Below, in pieces: positions 34,534 to 41,786 of a stretch of DNA of 42,847 nucleotides. The position numbers and the translations under genes are program-made. The number at the start of each line of letters is the position of its first letter. The stretch's first letter is position 1. The DNA is taken from contig CASERW010000015.1 of assembly GCA_949290445.1 (NCBI GenBank), forward strand, positions 1 to 42,847. The letters run 5' to 3'. The notes beneath the pieces were generated by a model that saw nothing but the letters and a program-made list of their open reading frames with translations, made no database searches and was not told the origin of the DNA. The stretch comes from Aeriscardovia aeriphila (GTDB lineage: Bacteria; Actinomycetota; Actinomycetes; Actinomycetales; Bifidobacteriaceae).

Positions 34534-35244
34534 ATGAGCATATTGCAGTCCATCCGAGTATGGCTGACAGGAAGCGAAGCGCGCACGCAGATGAGCCGAG
34601 GCGGATTTGAATGCCCGGTAACCCTCACTGGCCGCATCCACGACCTCGACCTCGTATTACGCGAATATCAACCGGCAGATGAACAGCAGTGGCTTCGCGT
34701 GCGCTCGGACAATGCTCAGTGGCTGAGGCCTTGGGATTCTTGTGACCCTGACCATGTTGCTGCACCTCGGTTTTCTGAATGGGTGCAAGCCAACCGTGAG
34801 GATGAACTTGCTGGAAATTCGGTGGTCTGGGGAATTTTCATCGGTGACGAGCTGGTCGGGGAGATTAGCATCGGAGCTCTCCAATACGGCCCGATTCGCC
34901 AAGGAATTGTGGGTTACTGGGTGGCACAAAGCTGGGCTGGGCATGATATCGCCCCTGCAGCTTTGGGATTGGTCAGCGACTGGGCGTTGAACGCGCCGAA
35001 TGGCCCGCATTTGCACCGCGTAGAAGTCGATATTGTTCCTACAAACTCCCGCTCACTGAGAGTCGTGCAGAAAGCTGGGTTTAGCGAGGAAGGTCTGCGT
35101 CGAGGCTTTATGTACGTCGACGGGCAGTGGCGTGATCACCTCTGCTTCGCACTGCTAGCGACGGACCCAGTAGCTCACGAGGGTGTGCTCAATCACGTGC
35201 AATTCGAGACGTTGAAGGCGGATGGCCGCGAGAGTGCGCGCTGA
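34534..35244 (+). CDS. RimJ/RimL-type GNAT acetyltransferase
   Basis: 236 residues. LVLREYQPADEQQWLRVRSDNAQWLRPWD is the start typical of the RimJ/RimL group; GIFIGDELVGEISIGAL and GIVGYWVAQSWAGHDIAPAALGLVSDWA form the acetyl-CoA-binding region (a loosened Q-x-W-A-G-H-D-I variant); HRVEVDIVPTNSRSLRVVQKAGFSEEGLRRGFMYVDGQWRDHLCFAL completes the fold. The group acetylates protein N-termini (ribosomal proteins in E. coli) or small molecules. The substrate cannot be told. AAGAAG precedes the ATG. Confidence 0.88.
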   Translation: MSILQSIRVWLTGSEARTQMSRGGFECPVTLTGRIHDLDLVLREYQPADEQQWLRVRSDNAQWLRPWDSCDPDHVAAPRFSEWVQANREDELAGNSVVWGIFIGDELVGEISIGALQYGPIRQGIVGYWVAQSWAGHDIAPAALGLVSDWALNAPNGPHLHRVEVDIVPTNSRSLRVVQKAGFSEEGLRRGFMYVDGQWRDHLCFALLATDPVAHEGVLNHVQFETLKADGRESAR

Positions 35245-35346
35245 GGGATCACTGTGATGTTAATCTAGGGAAGACTTCAGGCGTTTTACGAGCTTTTTCT
35301 CCTCTGAACTATTAGGGTGGTGAGGGAGAATAGAGAAGGAACAGGT

Positions 35347-36318
35347 ATGCCGGGTTTTGATAGTTTTGCCAGCCTCGCGTTTCTGGTAATTGCGATCGTA
35401 GCCGTACTGGCAACGGCGCCACTGGCTTACTTTCAGCGTCAGATGAAAGTTCGCAGGGATCGGGCTATTGAAAACTCGGGCAATCTCAATTCGGTGAATT
35501 TGACGCGGGAGCTGGATGAGCAGGCCCGTGAGCGCAAAACGTGGGAGGACACTATGAGTGAAGCTGCTGCTGGTCGACTTTCCGATTCGTATATTGCCTC
35601 TGTTCGCGCCGCTCGCAAGGCCAGCATTCGCCGCCGCTGCTACCTGGTGGCAGGTTTGCTCGTCCTCACTCTTGCTGTTGGCATTGGCGCTTTTGTGGCC
35701 CACTATAATGCCGCTTTCGTGCTCATTCCTGTTGCTTTGCTCGCCATTGTTTTGGGCTTGGGTGCTCGAGCCTCCCAGATTGCCAGGGTGTGGGAAGCAC
35801 AAGTGGCCGAACAGCGTTCCCGCCTGGCTGGTGAGCAGCGCGTGGGCAAGGCGGTGACGAGGAATAGTGCGCAAGCTGCTAGGGCAGAGCTGCGTGCAGG
35901 TGAGCGCGCTGCTGAGCTTGCGGGTGCACACGCTTCTGGGCTTGCGGGTGCGCACGCTTCTGAGCTTGCCGAGCAGAGCAAGAGCAGCGACGAGCCGCAG
36001 ACTGATGTGATGAGTGCGGCAGAAATCTTCAAGCTCACTTCTGCCGATCGTGCTCGTGTACAAGTGAAGGCACAGCAGAAGGCGCAAGAAAAGCAGGCAC
36101 AAGAAAAGAAGGCGCAGGCAAAGAAGGCGCAGTCTGAAGCGTCGGCTGAAGCTTCACTTGAAGCTCCATCGGAGGCACTGTCCTTGCCAGTCAAGTCGCA
36201 GAAGGTTGTCGCCAAGGCCACGAAGCCGAGCGCTGCCGAGCAGCGCAAGATTGAGGAGAGCGTGACCCCATCGGTGAGCATGGCTCAAGTTCTCGGCGTG
36301 CTCGACAAAACTCGCTGA
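35347..36318 (+). CDS. Hypothetical membrane protein with charged coiled-coil tail
   Basis: 323 residues from ATG 35347 (AGAAGGA just upstream; an in-frame GTG at 35317 lacks a good site). An N-terminal helix (FASLAFLVIAIVAVLATAPLAYF) and two central helices (YLVAGLLVLTLAVGIGAFV and AAFVLIPVALLAIVLGLGA) are followed by a cytoplasmic Ala/Glu/Lys-rich coiled-coil tail. The tail includes a 24-bp tandem duplication at 35914-35937 and 35938-35961 encoding LAGAHAS twice, and lysine-rich QAQEKKAQAKKAQ repeats. No family motif recognised. Confidence 0.75.
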   Translation: MPGFDSFASLAFLVIAIVAVLATAPLAYFQRQMKVRRDRAIENSGNLNSVNLTRELDEQARERKTWEDTMSEAAAGRLSDSYIASVRAARKASIRRRCYLVAGLLVLTLAVGIGAFVAHYNAAFVLIPVALLAIVLGLGARASQIARVWEAQVAEQRSRLAGEQRVGKAVTRNSAQAARAELRAGERAAELAGAHASGLAGAHASELAEQSKSSDEPQTDVMSAAEIFKLTSADRARVQVKAQQKAQEKQAQEKKAQAKKAQSEASAEASLEAPSEALSLPVKSQKVVAKATKPSAAEQRKIEESVTPSVSMAQVLGVLDKTR

Positions 36319-36427
36319 CCGCCACGCGCGAAGCGCGAAATGCAGCGCAGATGAAGGCGCATTCGGAAGCGGAATAAGCGCGGTGTTAATCTCAAGCCGT
36401 TCGCCTTCAGTGCAAATCGCCGAGAGT

Positions 36428-36454
36428 TTAGCACTCTGTCACCATGAGTGCTAA
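36428..36454. promoter_or_regulatory. CIRCE operator (HrcA binding site)
   Basis: TTAGCACTC, nine bases, GAGTGCTAA: an exact match to the CIRCE inverted repeat. HrcA bound here represses groES until heat shock. It lies 105 bp before the groES start; a weak -10 (TATTCT, 36462) follows. Confidence 0.95.
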
Positions 36455-36558
36455 TTCGTGGTATTCTCCTGTAGTGGAACTTCTGAAGTGTGGGTGTTCG
36501 TCAGCCGCCGCGCGCTTGGGAGTCACCATTGGAACATCTCATAAGGAGGAAGTTCGCG

Positions 36559-36852
36559 ATGGCAGTTTCACTCAAGCCATTGGAAGATAAGATCATCATT
36601 AAGCAGGCTCCAGCAGAGACCACGACTGCTTCCGGTCTGGTCATCCCAGATTCTGCCAAGGAGAAGCCACAGCAGGGTGAAGTTCTGGCCGTTGGTCCAG
36701 GCACCCGCAACGACAAGGGTGAGCGCATTCCTGTCGACGTCAAGGTCGGCGATGAGGTTCTCTATTCTCGCTACGGTGGCACCAAGCTGACCTACAAGGG
36801 CGAAGAGTACTTGATCGTTTCTGCTCGTGACATTCTCGCTGTTCTGCAGTGA
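36559..36852 (+). CDS. groES: Co-chaperonin GroES
   Basis: 97 residues, standard length, from ATG 36559 with AAGGAGG upstream. [14 protein letters not shown], the mobile loop [28 protein letters not shown] and [23 protein letters not shown] are typical. GroES caps GroEL to enclose folding proteins. No groEL follows, so groES is transcribed alone, as is usual in bifidobacteria and some other actinobacteria. Regulation by HrcA is clear from the CIRCE site. The stop is tandem TGA-TAA inside the word TGATAATCT. Confidence 0.97.
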   Translation: MAVSLKPLEDKIIIKQAPAETTTASGLVIPDSAKEKPQQGEVLAVGPGTRNDKGERIPVDVKVGDEVLYSRYGGTKLTYKGEEYLIVSARDILAVLQ

Positions 36853-36879
36853 TAATCTCGACAAACTCTTGAGATTAAC

Positions 36880-36924
36880 AGCTCCCTGTTGCACCTTCGG
36901 CGTGCGGCCGGGAGCTTTTCTTTT
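36880..36924 (+). terminator. Terminator after groES
   Basis: AGCTCCC (36880-36886) pairs with GGGAGCT (36910-36916), with an inner GCAC/GTGC stem, followed by TTTTCTTTTC. An inverted pair of the recurrent word (36850-36880) forms a second hairpin directly before it. Confidence 0.85.
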
Positions 36925-36949
36925 CTTAAACGCTCGCTAAGGTGGAGTG

Positions 36950-38680
36950 GTGAGCACAACGAGCGAAGAGCATGAAAAGGCTGAGAGCGAGCAACCAGCC
37001 GACCTGAGCGTTCAGAAGACAAGCGAAGGAGAGCTGAACGCGACAAAGGCGAGTGTGAAGAAGACTGGCACGAAGAAGACTGACACGAAGAAGACTGGCG
37101 GGAAAAAAGAAAGCGCCAAGAAAAGCCAGCGCGCGCACGATTCCTGGCATGTGAACTGGGTCAAAGCCGGCAACCATTCGCGCCAACATATCCGCCAACA
37201 AAGGCTTGAGCGCGGCAAGAAAATCCATGAGAAAATCGCCCTGCGCCAAGCCCTTCGCCACCCTGTCGACTACGTAGGCGACGAGCTGAGGGCCGATAAT
37301 TACCACCATCTCGCCCCCGTGCGCCTGATGGGCTGGTCCGTGCTCATCGGCCTGGTCGTCGGCGTCATCGTCTCCCTCTTCCGCCGCGCAATTTCTCATT
37401 TGCTGCTCGGCGTGCAATGGGTATACGCCCAAGCGCGCATGGGCCAGTGGTGGTGGCTCGCAGTTATAGCAGGCGTATGCCTCGTGATCTCGTTCGTGGT
37501 GGCCTGGATGGTGCTCACCCAGCCGGCAAGCTCCGGCTCCGGCATTCCTGATGTGGAAAAGAGATTGCGCGCTTCCCAGCCGATCTTTTTCCACTGGTGG
37601 TCTATTTTGTGGCGCAAAGTCGTGGGCGGCCTTCTCTGCTTCGCCCCCGGAATGATGTTGGGACGCGAAGGTCCCTCCGTGCAGATTGGCGCGTGCGTGG
37701 GAATGGGCTTTGGCCCGCTGTCGCGAACCACGAGGAAAACGCGCAAGGAGCTCGTCGCCGCCGGTGCAGCTGCAGGCTTGTCCGCCGCATTCACCGCGCC
37801 GATCGCGGGTGTGCTCTTTGTGATGGAGGAAGTGTACTCGCGCTTCACCATCAAAACAGGCTTGTGCGCCTTCACCTCCTCGATCGTCGCCTCGGCAGTG
37901 ACCGTACAAGTATTCGGTTTGCACCCGGTTTTCGCTCTGCCGGATACCTACAAGCTCCCGCTATGGCAGTACTGGCAGCTGCTCGTCGTCGCCCTCGTGG
38001 TCGGTTTGATCGCCAAACTCTACGAAAAGAGCCTGTTCTGGGCGACTAACTTCTACTCCTGGGCGCGCATTCCGATGGCTTTCCGCCCGTTTATCCCGAT
38101 GCTTTTGCTGCTTCCGGTGGGCGTGTACTTCCCCTTCCTTTTGGGCGGTGGCAACGGTTTGGTCGACGCGCTGGGCAAGAACCGCTACAGCATTGGCCTG
38201 CTCGTCGTCGCCCTGGTGATTCGCCTAGTGGTGTCGCAGCTTTCCTATGGTTCGGGCGTTCCGGGAGGTATTTTCCTGCCCATGCTCGCCTTGGGTTCGC
38301 TGGTCGGCGCCTTGGTTGCTGAGATTTTCATTGCGCTGGGGCTGGGTTACAACACGATGGGCTATATTTCCTTAATGGTGATCGTGGGTATGGCTGGGCT
38401 TTTTGGCTCGGTGACAAGGGCTCCTTTGACGGCGATTATCCTCGTGATGGAAATGACTTCGGATGCGGAGCTGTTGCCACTGGGTGTGGTGACTTTGTTG
38501 GCATACTTGATTTACGATCTTTTCGGTGGCGAGCCCATTTACGATGAGTTGGGTGCCCACCCAGCCAAGAAGGTATTCTCACTGTTGCGAGTGAGCCAAC
38601 TCGGAACGTTGAACGGGCAAGCAAGAAAGGCTGAGAATGGCGAGTTCGGACGAACTGCTGAAAACATTGAACGCGCATGA
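36950..38680 (+). CDS. ClC-family chloride channel or antiporter
   Basis: 576 residues from a GTG at 36950 (AGGTGG four bases upstream; another GTG directly before it is too close). A cytoplasmic extension of about 125 residues, rich in Lys with 15-bp tandem repeats, precedes the membrane domain. ClC motifs are complete: SGSGIPDVE, GREGPSVQIGA (with the gating Glu), AAFTAPIAGVLFVMEE, and SYGSGVPGGIFLPMLALGSLVGAL. The gating Glu fits either a channel or a Cl-/H+ exchanger. No CBS domains are present. Its end overlaps prfA by 44 bases, so translation is probably coupled. Confidence 0.92.
   Translation: MSTTSEEHEKAESEQPADLSVQKTSEGELNATKASVKKTGTKKTDTKKTGGKKESAKKSQRAHDSWHVNWVKAGNHSRQHIRQQRLERGKKIHEKIALRQALRHPVDYVGDELRADNYHHLAPVRLMGWSVLIGLVVGVIVSLFRRAISHLLLGVQWVYAQARMGQWWWLAVIAGVCLVISFVVAWMVLTQPASSGSGIPDVEKRLRASQPIFFHWWSILWRKVVGGLLCFAPGMMLGREGPSVQIGACVGMGFGPLSRTTRKTRKELVAAGAAAGLSAAFTAPIAGVLFVMEEVYSRFTIKTGLCAFTSSIVASAVTVQVFGLHPVFALPDTYKLPLWQYWQLLVVALVVGLIAKLYEKSLFWATNFYSWARIPMAFRPFIPMLLLLPVGVYFPFLLGGGNGLVDALGKNRYSIGLLVVALVIRLVVSQLSYGSGVPGGIFLPMLALGSLVGALVAEIFIALGLGYNTMGYISLMVIVGMAGLFGSVTRAPLTAIILVMEMTSDAELLPLGVVTLLAYLIYDLFGGEPIYDELGAHPAKKVFSLLRVSQLGTLNGQARKAENGEFGRTAENIERA
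37057..37101 (+). repeat. Three 15-bp tandem repeats in clc
   Basis: GAAGAAGACTGGCAC, GAAGAAGACTGACAC and GAAGAAGACTGGCGG follow each other exactly and encode repeated KKT-containing residues of the Lys-rich cytoplasmic N-terminus. Confidence 0.9.
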
Positions 38681-39791
38681 GGAAGCGCTGAACACTTACG
38701 GCATTGAAAGCTCGGCGATCGAATCCGCTCTGCGCGCGCACGCCCAAGTGGAAAACTCTTTGGCCAGCCCTGAGGTGGCAGCCAACCCTGCTGCGCTGAA
38801 AAAGCTCGGCCGCCAACTTGCCGAGCTCGGCGTCGTCGTTGACGCCTACCGAGCTTTTTCGAGTGCTGATGCTGACTTGACTGCAGCGCGCGAGCTGTTA
38901 GAGCTCGACCCTGAGGCGAGCGACGTGCAAGCTGAGGCGGCTGCGTTGGAAGAGCAGAGGAATAGCAGCGCTGATAATCTCAGGCAAGCCTTGTTGCCTC
39001 ACGACCCGGACGACGGGCGTGACGTCATTATGGAAATTAAGGCCGGAACGGGCGGAGAAGAGGCAGCGCTGTTTGCTGGCGATATTTTGCGCATGTACGA
39101 GCGTTTTGCCCAGATCAAGGGCTGGAATGTCGAAATTCAGTCGAGCACGGAGACTGACCTGGGCGGTATTAAGGACGCGCAGATCGCCATTCGCGCACCT
39201 CATATTTCTGACCCGTCTCAAGGTGTGTGGGCGCAGCTGAAGTATGAGGGAGGCGTGCACCGCGTCCAGCGAATCCCTGTCACTGATACGCAGGGGCGCA
39301 TTCAAACCTCAGCGGCTGGCGTGTACGTGTTCCCGGAGGCGGATGAGGACGAGGAAATCGAGATCGATCCTAAGGATATTCGCGTCGACACCTTCCAAGC
39401 TTCTGGCCCGGGCGGTCAGGGCGTGAACACTACCTATTCGGCGGTTCGCCTCACTCATATTCCGACGGGCATTGTGGTGAGCATGCAGGACCAGCGCTCC
39501 CAAATTCAAAACCGTGCGGCAGCAATGCGCGTTCTCGTTTCGCGTTTGATGGCGGCCAAGCGTGAGGAGGCGGAGGCTCAGGCTTCTGATGCGCGCCGCT
39601 CGCAGGTGAGGAACCTCGACCGCAGCCAGCGAATCCGCACGTATAACTTCCCGGAGAACAGGATCGTCGACCATCGCTCGGGCTATAAGGCGTACAACCT
39701 CGACAAAGTGATGCAAGGCGACCTGCAGGCGGTGATTGACTCGTGCATCGCCGCTGATGAAGAGGCTAAGTTACAAGCGCAGGCTCACTGA
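38637..39791 (+). CDS. prfA: Peptide chain release factor 1
   Basis: 384 residues. It recognises UAA and UAG stop codons and triggers peptide release. The GGQ catalytic loop is ASGPGGQGVNTTYSAVRLTH, the actinobacterial form; RIPVTDTQGRIQTSAAGVYVFPE carries the PxT stop-codon anticodon motif; MEIKAGTGGEEAALFAGDILRMY is the domain 2 start. GAAAGG precedes the ATG, which lies inside the end of clc. It is followed by overlapping prmC, the methyltransferase that modifies its GGQ glutamine. A TGATAATCT word at 38972 encodes ADNL. Confidence 0.97.
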   Translation: MASSDELLKTLNAHEEALNTYGIESSAIESALRAHAQVENSLASPEVAANPAALKKLGRQLAELGVVVDAYRAFSSADADLTAARELLELDPEASDVQAEAAALEEQRNSSADNLRQALLPHDPDDGRDVIMEIKAGTGGEEAALFAGDILRMYERFAQIKGWNVEIQSSTETDLGGIKDAQIAIRAPHISDPSQGVWAQLKYEGGVHRVQRIPVTDTQGRIQTSAAGVYVFPEADEDEEIEIDPKDIRVDTFQASGPGGQGVNTTYSAVRLTHIPTGIVVSMQDQRSQIQNRAAAMRVLVSRLMAAKREEAEAQASDARRSQVRNLDRSQRIRTYNFPENRIVDHRSGYKAYNLDKVMQGDLQAVIDSCIAADEEAKLQAQAH

Positions 39792-40984
39792 TGGCTCACC
39801 CTTCTTCAGCATTTCTTGAGATTATCAGCACGCCCACATCGCGCCTGCACACTGTTGTCACTGCGCTTTCTCAGGTGTTGACGGATGCGGGGATTGAGCA
39901 GGCTTCAGCGGGTTTTGAAGCCCGCGAACTCCTCGCTTTCAGCTTGGCGGGCAAGCGCTTTGAGCTTTCCGAGCAGCTGCTCTCGCGCTTGCGCTTGTGG
40001 GAAGCGCTCAACGAGCCGTGGGGCCAGGTGCTCGCGCAGGCGCGCGAACTGTTTGCGCAGGCGCAGAGCGAGGGGAGCAGCGCTGAGGCCCACGCGGGAA
40101 CTGGGGTTTTTCAGAGTGAGGCAAACAGTTCTGAAGCTGACGGCCAGTTGAGCGTAGAAGCATACGAGCAGCTCGTTCGTGCCAGTTTTGCTGACGTGGT
40201 GAGCAGGCGCGTGAACCGCGAGCCATTGCAATGGATTCTGGGCTACGCACCCTTCAGAAACTTGGAATTGCAGGTAGGTCTAGGTGTCTTTGTTCCGCGC
40301 CCCGAAACCGAGCTCGTAGTACAAGCCGTTCTCGATGAAGCAGCTCGCAGGCTTGTCGGCAGAGCTTCGACGCAGGCTCACATGGCACAGCTTGCCGAGA
40401 GCAGTAAGTCCGACGAACCTTACCCGCTCACCATCGTCGATCTGTGCGCAGGAAGTGGCGCAATAGGCCTGAGCATCGCACAAGAATTGCCTCAAGCACT
40501 CGTCGTTGGTGTGGAACTTTCCGATGATGCTTTTGCTTACTTGCGGCGCAATGAAAAACGCTATGCGCTGCCCAATTTCTGCGGCATTCAAGCAGATGTT
40601 CTTGCTGATAATCTCGGGCAACTCCTCAACGAGACTTTCGCCAAGCTGGCAGGTGCCGAGCAGCTCACCCCCGGCGTCGACATCGTCATTTCCAACCCGC
40701 CTTACCTGCCTACCGCAAGGCCCATCGAGCAGCCCGAGGCGAGCAGCGACCCAGATATGGCCCTGTACGGTGGTTCTGCTGACGGGATGAAATTCCCCCA
40801 GGCCCTTGTCCGCCAAGTAGCCTCTATTCTCAAGCCGGGTGGTTTCGTCGCCATGGAGCATGACCTTACCCAAGGTAAAGCCATGCGAGAAGCTTATAAA
40901 AACGCCGGTTTCGAGCAGATCATGACCGCCCAGGATTATTCTGGAGCAGACCGGTGGAGCCAGGCGTACCAGCCACAGGCTTGA
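39791..40984 (+). CDS. prmC: Release factor glutamine methyltransferase
   Basis: 397 residues, about 110 more than the usual 280. ATG 39791 overlaps the prfA stop (TGATG). The methyltransferase signatures are VDLCAGSGAIGLSIAQELP (SAM binding) and VDIVISNPPYLPTA (NPPY, which positions the glutamine); FVPRPETE is the usual lead-in. Extra length comes from an acidic, Ala/Glu/Ser-rich insertion near residues 80-125 and a smaller one before the SAM motif. It methylates the GGQ Gln of RF1 and RF2. Two copies of the recurrent word lie in it (39819, 40606). Confidence 0.93.
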   Translation: MAHPSSAFLEIISTPTSRLHTVVTALSQVLTDAGIEQASAGFEARELLAFSLAGKRFELSEQLLSRLRLWEALNEPWGQVLAQARELFAQAQSEGSSAEAHAGTGVFQSEANSSEADGQLSVEAYEQLVRASFADVVSRRVNREPLQWILGYAPFRNLELQVGLGVFVPRPETELVVQAVLDEAARRLVGRASTQAHMAQLAESSKSDEPYPLTIVDLCAGSGAIGLSIAQELPQALVVGVELSDDAFAYLRRNEKRYALPNFCGIQADVLADNLGQLLNETFAKLAGAEQLTPGVDIVISNPPYLPTARPIEQPEASSDPDMALYGGSADGMKFPQALVRQVASILKPGGFVAMEHDLTQGKAMREAYKNAGFEQIMTAQDYSGADRWSQAYQPQA

Positions 40985-41009
40985 GCAACTGGCCGAAGGA
41001 GTGAGAGCA

Positions 41010-41723
41010 ATGAGTGATTATCAACCCACGCAATCGTCTGAGCTCACGTACGCTCAACAGCTCAGCGCAGAAGTGAAAGCTCGCGTGCTGCCTATCACTG
41101 AGGAAAGCTTGAAACTCGCAGCATTCCTCATCCGTTCTGGCCAGCTCGTCGTCGTGCCTACTGACACCGTGTACGGTGTGGCAGCGGACCCAGCCAACGC
41201 GCATGCGGTAGAGCGTATTTTTGCTGCAAAGCATCGCCCGCGTGCGAAGTCCATTCAAGTTTTGCTCGACTCGCTGGAGCGTTTACCTGAGCTTCATTTG
41301 AGCCTTCCGCAGCCGCTGGACCGTTTGAGCGCGGCCCTTCTGCCGGGTGGTTTTTCGCCGATTGCGCAGGCTCGCGAGTCGACCCCTCTGGCCACTGTTC
41401 GCCGCGAGGACGATGGCAGTTTGACGCAGGCTATTCGCGTGCCCGATAGTGACGCTTTGCATGCGATTACTGCTGTGACGGGGCCACTGGCGGCAACTTC
41501 GGCGAACCTCTCGGGTGAAGAGTCTGCAACCTCGGCGTGGCAAGCTGCTGCTGCGTTGGGTGATTCGGTGGCGCTCTACCTGGACGCTGGCCCTACTCCT
41601 GGCCCAGTTGCGTCGACGGTGGTGAAGGCTGCTCCTGGGGCTGCTTTGGGCATTGACGTACTGCGCGAAGGAGTAATCTCTCGGTCTCGACTTGCTGAGA
41701 TTATCAGTTATCCACAACAGTAG
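41010..41723 (+). CDS. L-threonylcarbamoyladenylate synthase
   Basis: 237 residues from ATG 41010 (GAAGGA nine bases upstream; the GTG at 41001 abuts that site). It makes the threonylcarbamoyl-AMP used for t6A37 of tRNAs that read ANN codons. FLIRSGQLVVVPTDTVYGVAADP, IFAAKHRPRAKSIQVLL and ITAVTGPLAATSANLSGE are YrdC/Sua5 signatures; the C-terminal Sua5 domain is absent, so it is the short TsaC type. It lies 25 bp after prmC, in the usual actinobacterial order. It ends AEIISYPQQ, written over the word TGATAATCT on the minus strand. Confidence 0.93.
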   Translation: MSDYQPTQSSELTYAQQLSAEVKARVLPITEESLKLAAFLIRSGQLVVVPTDTVYGVAADPANAHAVERIFAAKHRPRAKSIQVLLDSLERLPELHLSLPQPLDRLSAALLPGGFSPIAQARESTPLATVRREDDGSLTQAIRVPDSDALHAITAVTGPLAATSANLSGEESATSAWQAAAALGDSVALYLDAGPTPGPVASTVVKAAPGAALGIDVLREGVISRSRLAEIISYPQQ

Positions 41724-41786
41724 GCCTTGCGTGCAGGAAGTAAGGCGATGAGCTAGCATCGAAGAAGTACTAGCAAAGGCGGTGTT

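Larger units (their letters stand above)
2252..41706. repeat. Dispersed 9-mer TGATAATCT, 18 exact copies
   Basis: Plus-strand copies begin at 2252, 6616, 9155, 12474, 16352, 21714, 28810, 33448, 36850, 38972 and 40606. Minus-strand copies (AGATTATCA on the plus strand) begin at 12686, 18619, 21545, 24009, 29038, 39819 and 41698. Thirteen are preceded by C and four by G; the next base is C, T or G, never A. Third-base variants TGGTAATCT begin at 6077, 30046 and 32263 (plus) and 1177, 2273 and 16386 (minus); TGTTAATCT at 35258 and 36384 (plus) and 36872 (minus). Twelve exact copies lie inside genes and six in gaps or at stops. Confidence 0.9.

Noticed and set aside
2252-41706. The recurrent 9-mer as a transcription factor operator only
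   Set aside because: Twelve of 18 exact copies are inside coding regions, often deep in genes, so a simple promoter-proximal operator does not explain the distribution.
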